This document shows positions 62,874-64,000 of a stretch of DNA of 64,000 nt, one piece after another. Numbering within the stretch: position 1 is the stretch's first letter; each line of letters starts with the position of its first letter. A model generated the notes under the pieces. It did not search any database. It worked only from the letters and a program-made list of their open reading frames with translations, and was not told the DNA's origin. The stretch spans positions 26,217 to 90,216 of the forward strand of contig JBDRZZ010000006.1 in the NCBI GenBank assembly GCA_039804165.1, read 5' to 3'. The DNA comes from a candidate division WOR-3 bacterium (GTDB lineage Bacteria > Hydrothermota > UBA3072). A program made the translations under genes and the position numbers.

Positions 62874-64000
62874 ATGAAAGGAATAAATTTATTATTGTTT
62901 GTTATCACAATAACATTATCGAGTCAACAATTCCCTTATCAAGATCCTAAGCTTAGTTCTAGTGAACGGGCTAAAGATTTGATTTCACGTTTGACATTAG
63001 AAGAAAAAGTAGCTTTAATGTGCGATCAATCTGATGAGATTCCTAGATTAGGTATAAAAAAATTTAACTGGTGGAGCGAAGCATTACATGGTTTAGCTTA
63101 TAACGATAGTGTAACGGTTTTCCCACAACCTATAGGAATGGCAGCTTCGTTTAACGATGAATTAGTTTATAAAATCTTTTGCGCTGTTTCAGATGAGACA
63201 AGAGCTAAATATCACGATATGTTACGTCGAGGTGGAGAGAATAGACGATTCCTTAGTCTTTCTGTATGGACTCCTAACATAAACATTTTCAGGGATCCGA
63301 GATGGGGTCGCGGACAAGAAACGTATGGCGAGGATCCATATTTAATGGCACGGATGGGTGTGGTTGTGGTAAAAGGGCTTCAGGGTCCGGATACTTCAAA
63401 ATATAGAAAGTTACTCGCATGTGCAAAACATTACGCAGTTCATTCTGGGCCAGAATGGAGCAGACATGTTATTAATCTGAAGAATATAAGCCCGAGGGAT
63501 TTATATGAGACCTACCTTCCTGCTTTCAAGGCGTTGGTACAGGAAGCGGATGTTCGCCAGGTTATGTGTGCATATCATCGGTTAGATGATGAGCCATGTT
63601 GTGGGAATACACGGTTGCTACAAAAAATTTTAAGGGAGGAATGGGGGTATAAGCATCTGGTTGTATCTGATTGTGGCGCAATTACAGATTTTTTTACAAC
63701 CCACAAGGTGTCACCCGATCCTCTTCATGCTGCCGTGAAAGCAGTTCTAGCAGGAACAGATCTGGAATGCCAGTGGACAGATCATACATATAAGAAATTA
63801 TCGGAGGCTGTCAAAAATGGATTGGTTAAAGAAGAAGATATTAATAACCGCTTGATGCGAATTCTAGTCAATCGTTTCGATTTAGGTGAATTTGACGATG
63901 ATTCATTAGTCCCATGGACAAAAATCCCTATTTCCATTGTAAATTGTGAATTACATCGAAAACTATCATTGGAAATGGCACGCCAATCTATTGTTTTGCT
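62874..64000 (+). CDS. Glycoside hydrolase family 3, beta-xylosidase/beta-glucosidase-like (3' end cut by window edge)
   Basis: The first 375 residues of an exported GH3 enzyme. Signal N-L-L-L-F-V-I-T-I-T-L-S-S; then A-K-D-L-I-S-R-L-T-L-E-E-K near residue 33, W-W-S-E-A-L-H-G near 66, D-P-R-W-G-R-G-Q-E-T-Y-G-E-D-P near 141, A-K-H-Y-A-V-H-S-G-P-E near 184, and the nucleophile aspartate D266 in V-V-S-D-C-G-A-I. The early W-W-S-E-A-L-H-G and lack of insertions resemble plant/bacterial beta-xylosidases. The (alpha/beta)6 domain and any CTD lie beyond the window. It would release terminal xylose or glucose from oligosaccharides made by the upstream secreted enzymes. Confidence 0.94.
   Translation, partial: MKGINLLLFVITITLSSQQFPYQDPKLSSSERAKDLISRLTLEEKVALMCDQSDEIPRLGIKKFNWWSEALHGLAYNDSVTVFPQPIGMAASFNDELVYKIFCAVSDETRAKYHDMLRRGGENRRFLSLSVWTPNINIFRDPRWGRGQETYGEDPYLMARMGVVVVKGLQGPDTSKYRKLLACAKHYAVHSGPEWSRHVINLKNISPRDLYETYLPAFKALVQEADVRQVMCAYHRLDDEPCCGNTRLLQKILREEWGYKHLVVSDCGAITDFFTTHKVSPDPLHAAVKAVLAGTDLECQWTDHTYKKLSEAVKNGLVKEEDINNRLMRILVNRFDLGEFDDDSLVPWTKIPISIVNCELHRKLSLEMARQSIVL

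Overview
The window is AT-rich DNA from a bacterium that uses a type IX secretion system (T9SS). At least eleven predicted proteins end in the T9SS type A sorting domain (C-terminal domain, CTD: NPF start motif, G-R-E-turn, S-G-[VI]-Y-F-Y and a terminal K-K-M-x-L-[IL]-K). One gene encodes a gingipain-fold (C25) cysteine peptidase that looks like the T9SS sortase PorU. Lys/Glu/Ile-rich proteins, heavy AGA/AGG arginine use, rubredoxin with a flavin reductase, and oxygen-sensitive-looking sulfur genes suggest an anaerobe, possibly thermophilic, of the FCB/WOR-3 (Stahlbacteria)-like candidate lineages. The lineage is inference; no 16S rRNA lies in the window.

Layout. (1) 1-5.4 kb, minus strand: a cysteine/sulfur operon read cysK > ThiN-AIR synthase fusion > Rrf2 regulator > metY > 57-aa NrdD-like glycyl-radical mini-protein > nifS (cut by the window edge). 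A near-consensus promoter with an overlapping dyad, a plausible Rrf2 operator, precedes it. (2) 5.5-9.8 kb, minus: Trm112-like zinc protein > PorU-like sortase > LOG/SLOG protein, joined by ATGA stop-start overlaps. (3) 9.9-11.1 kb: a decayed GT39-type membrane glycosyltransferase. (4) 11.2-23.1 kb: M23 peptidase, response regulator with DUF4388, a secreted repeat protein, then a Yip1-TolC-MacA-MacB-ATPase-glycosyltransferase operon. (5) 23.2-31.7 kb, plus: a seven-PAS hybrid kinase, tRNA-Gly(CCC), tgt-yajC-fmt, flavin reductase plus rubredoxin, and a TPR protein. (6) 31.7-42.2 kb, minus: a ten-gene housekeeping operon asnS > OMP > gap > pgk > tpiA > secG > rplU > rpmA > S55 peptidase > propeller protein, from a good promoter at 42.34-42.36 kb.

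(7) 42.5-64 kb, plus: an accessory island of secreted polysaccharide-acting proteins, nearly all with T9SS CTDs. They include a GH clan A-like enzyme with LamG and Fn3 domains, two paralogous barrel proteins with a D-E-P motif, two paralogous SGNH-like putative esterases, an FG-GAP propeller, a beta-helix protein, an M4/M36-like metallopeptidase and a GH3 glycosidase (cut by the edge). No SusC/SusD pair is visible. Complete and decaying CTD-coding fragments without passengers are scattered between the intact genes. The first three genes (42.6-50.5 kb) are strikingly C-poor and G-rich on the coding strand compared with those that follow.

How it fits together: the island enzymes would cross the inner membrane by Sec (SecG and YajC are encoded here), cross the outer membrane by T9SS, and be processed by a PorU-type sortase. 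The most unusual signal is the set of CTD-coding modules attached to unrelated passengers and left as passenger-less remnants. This suggests modular shuffling of secretion tags.
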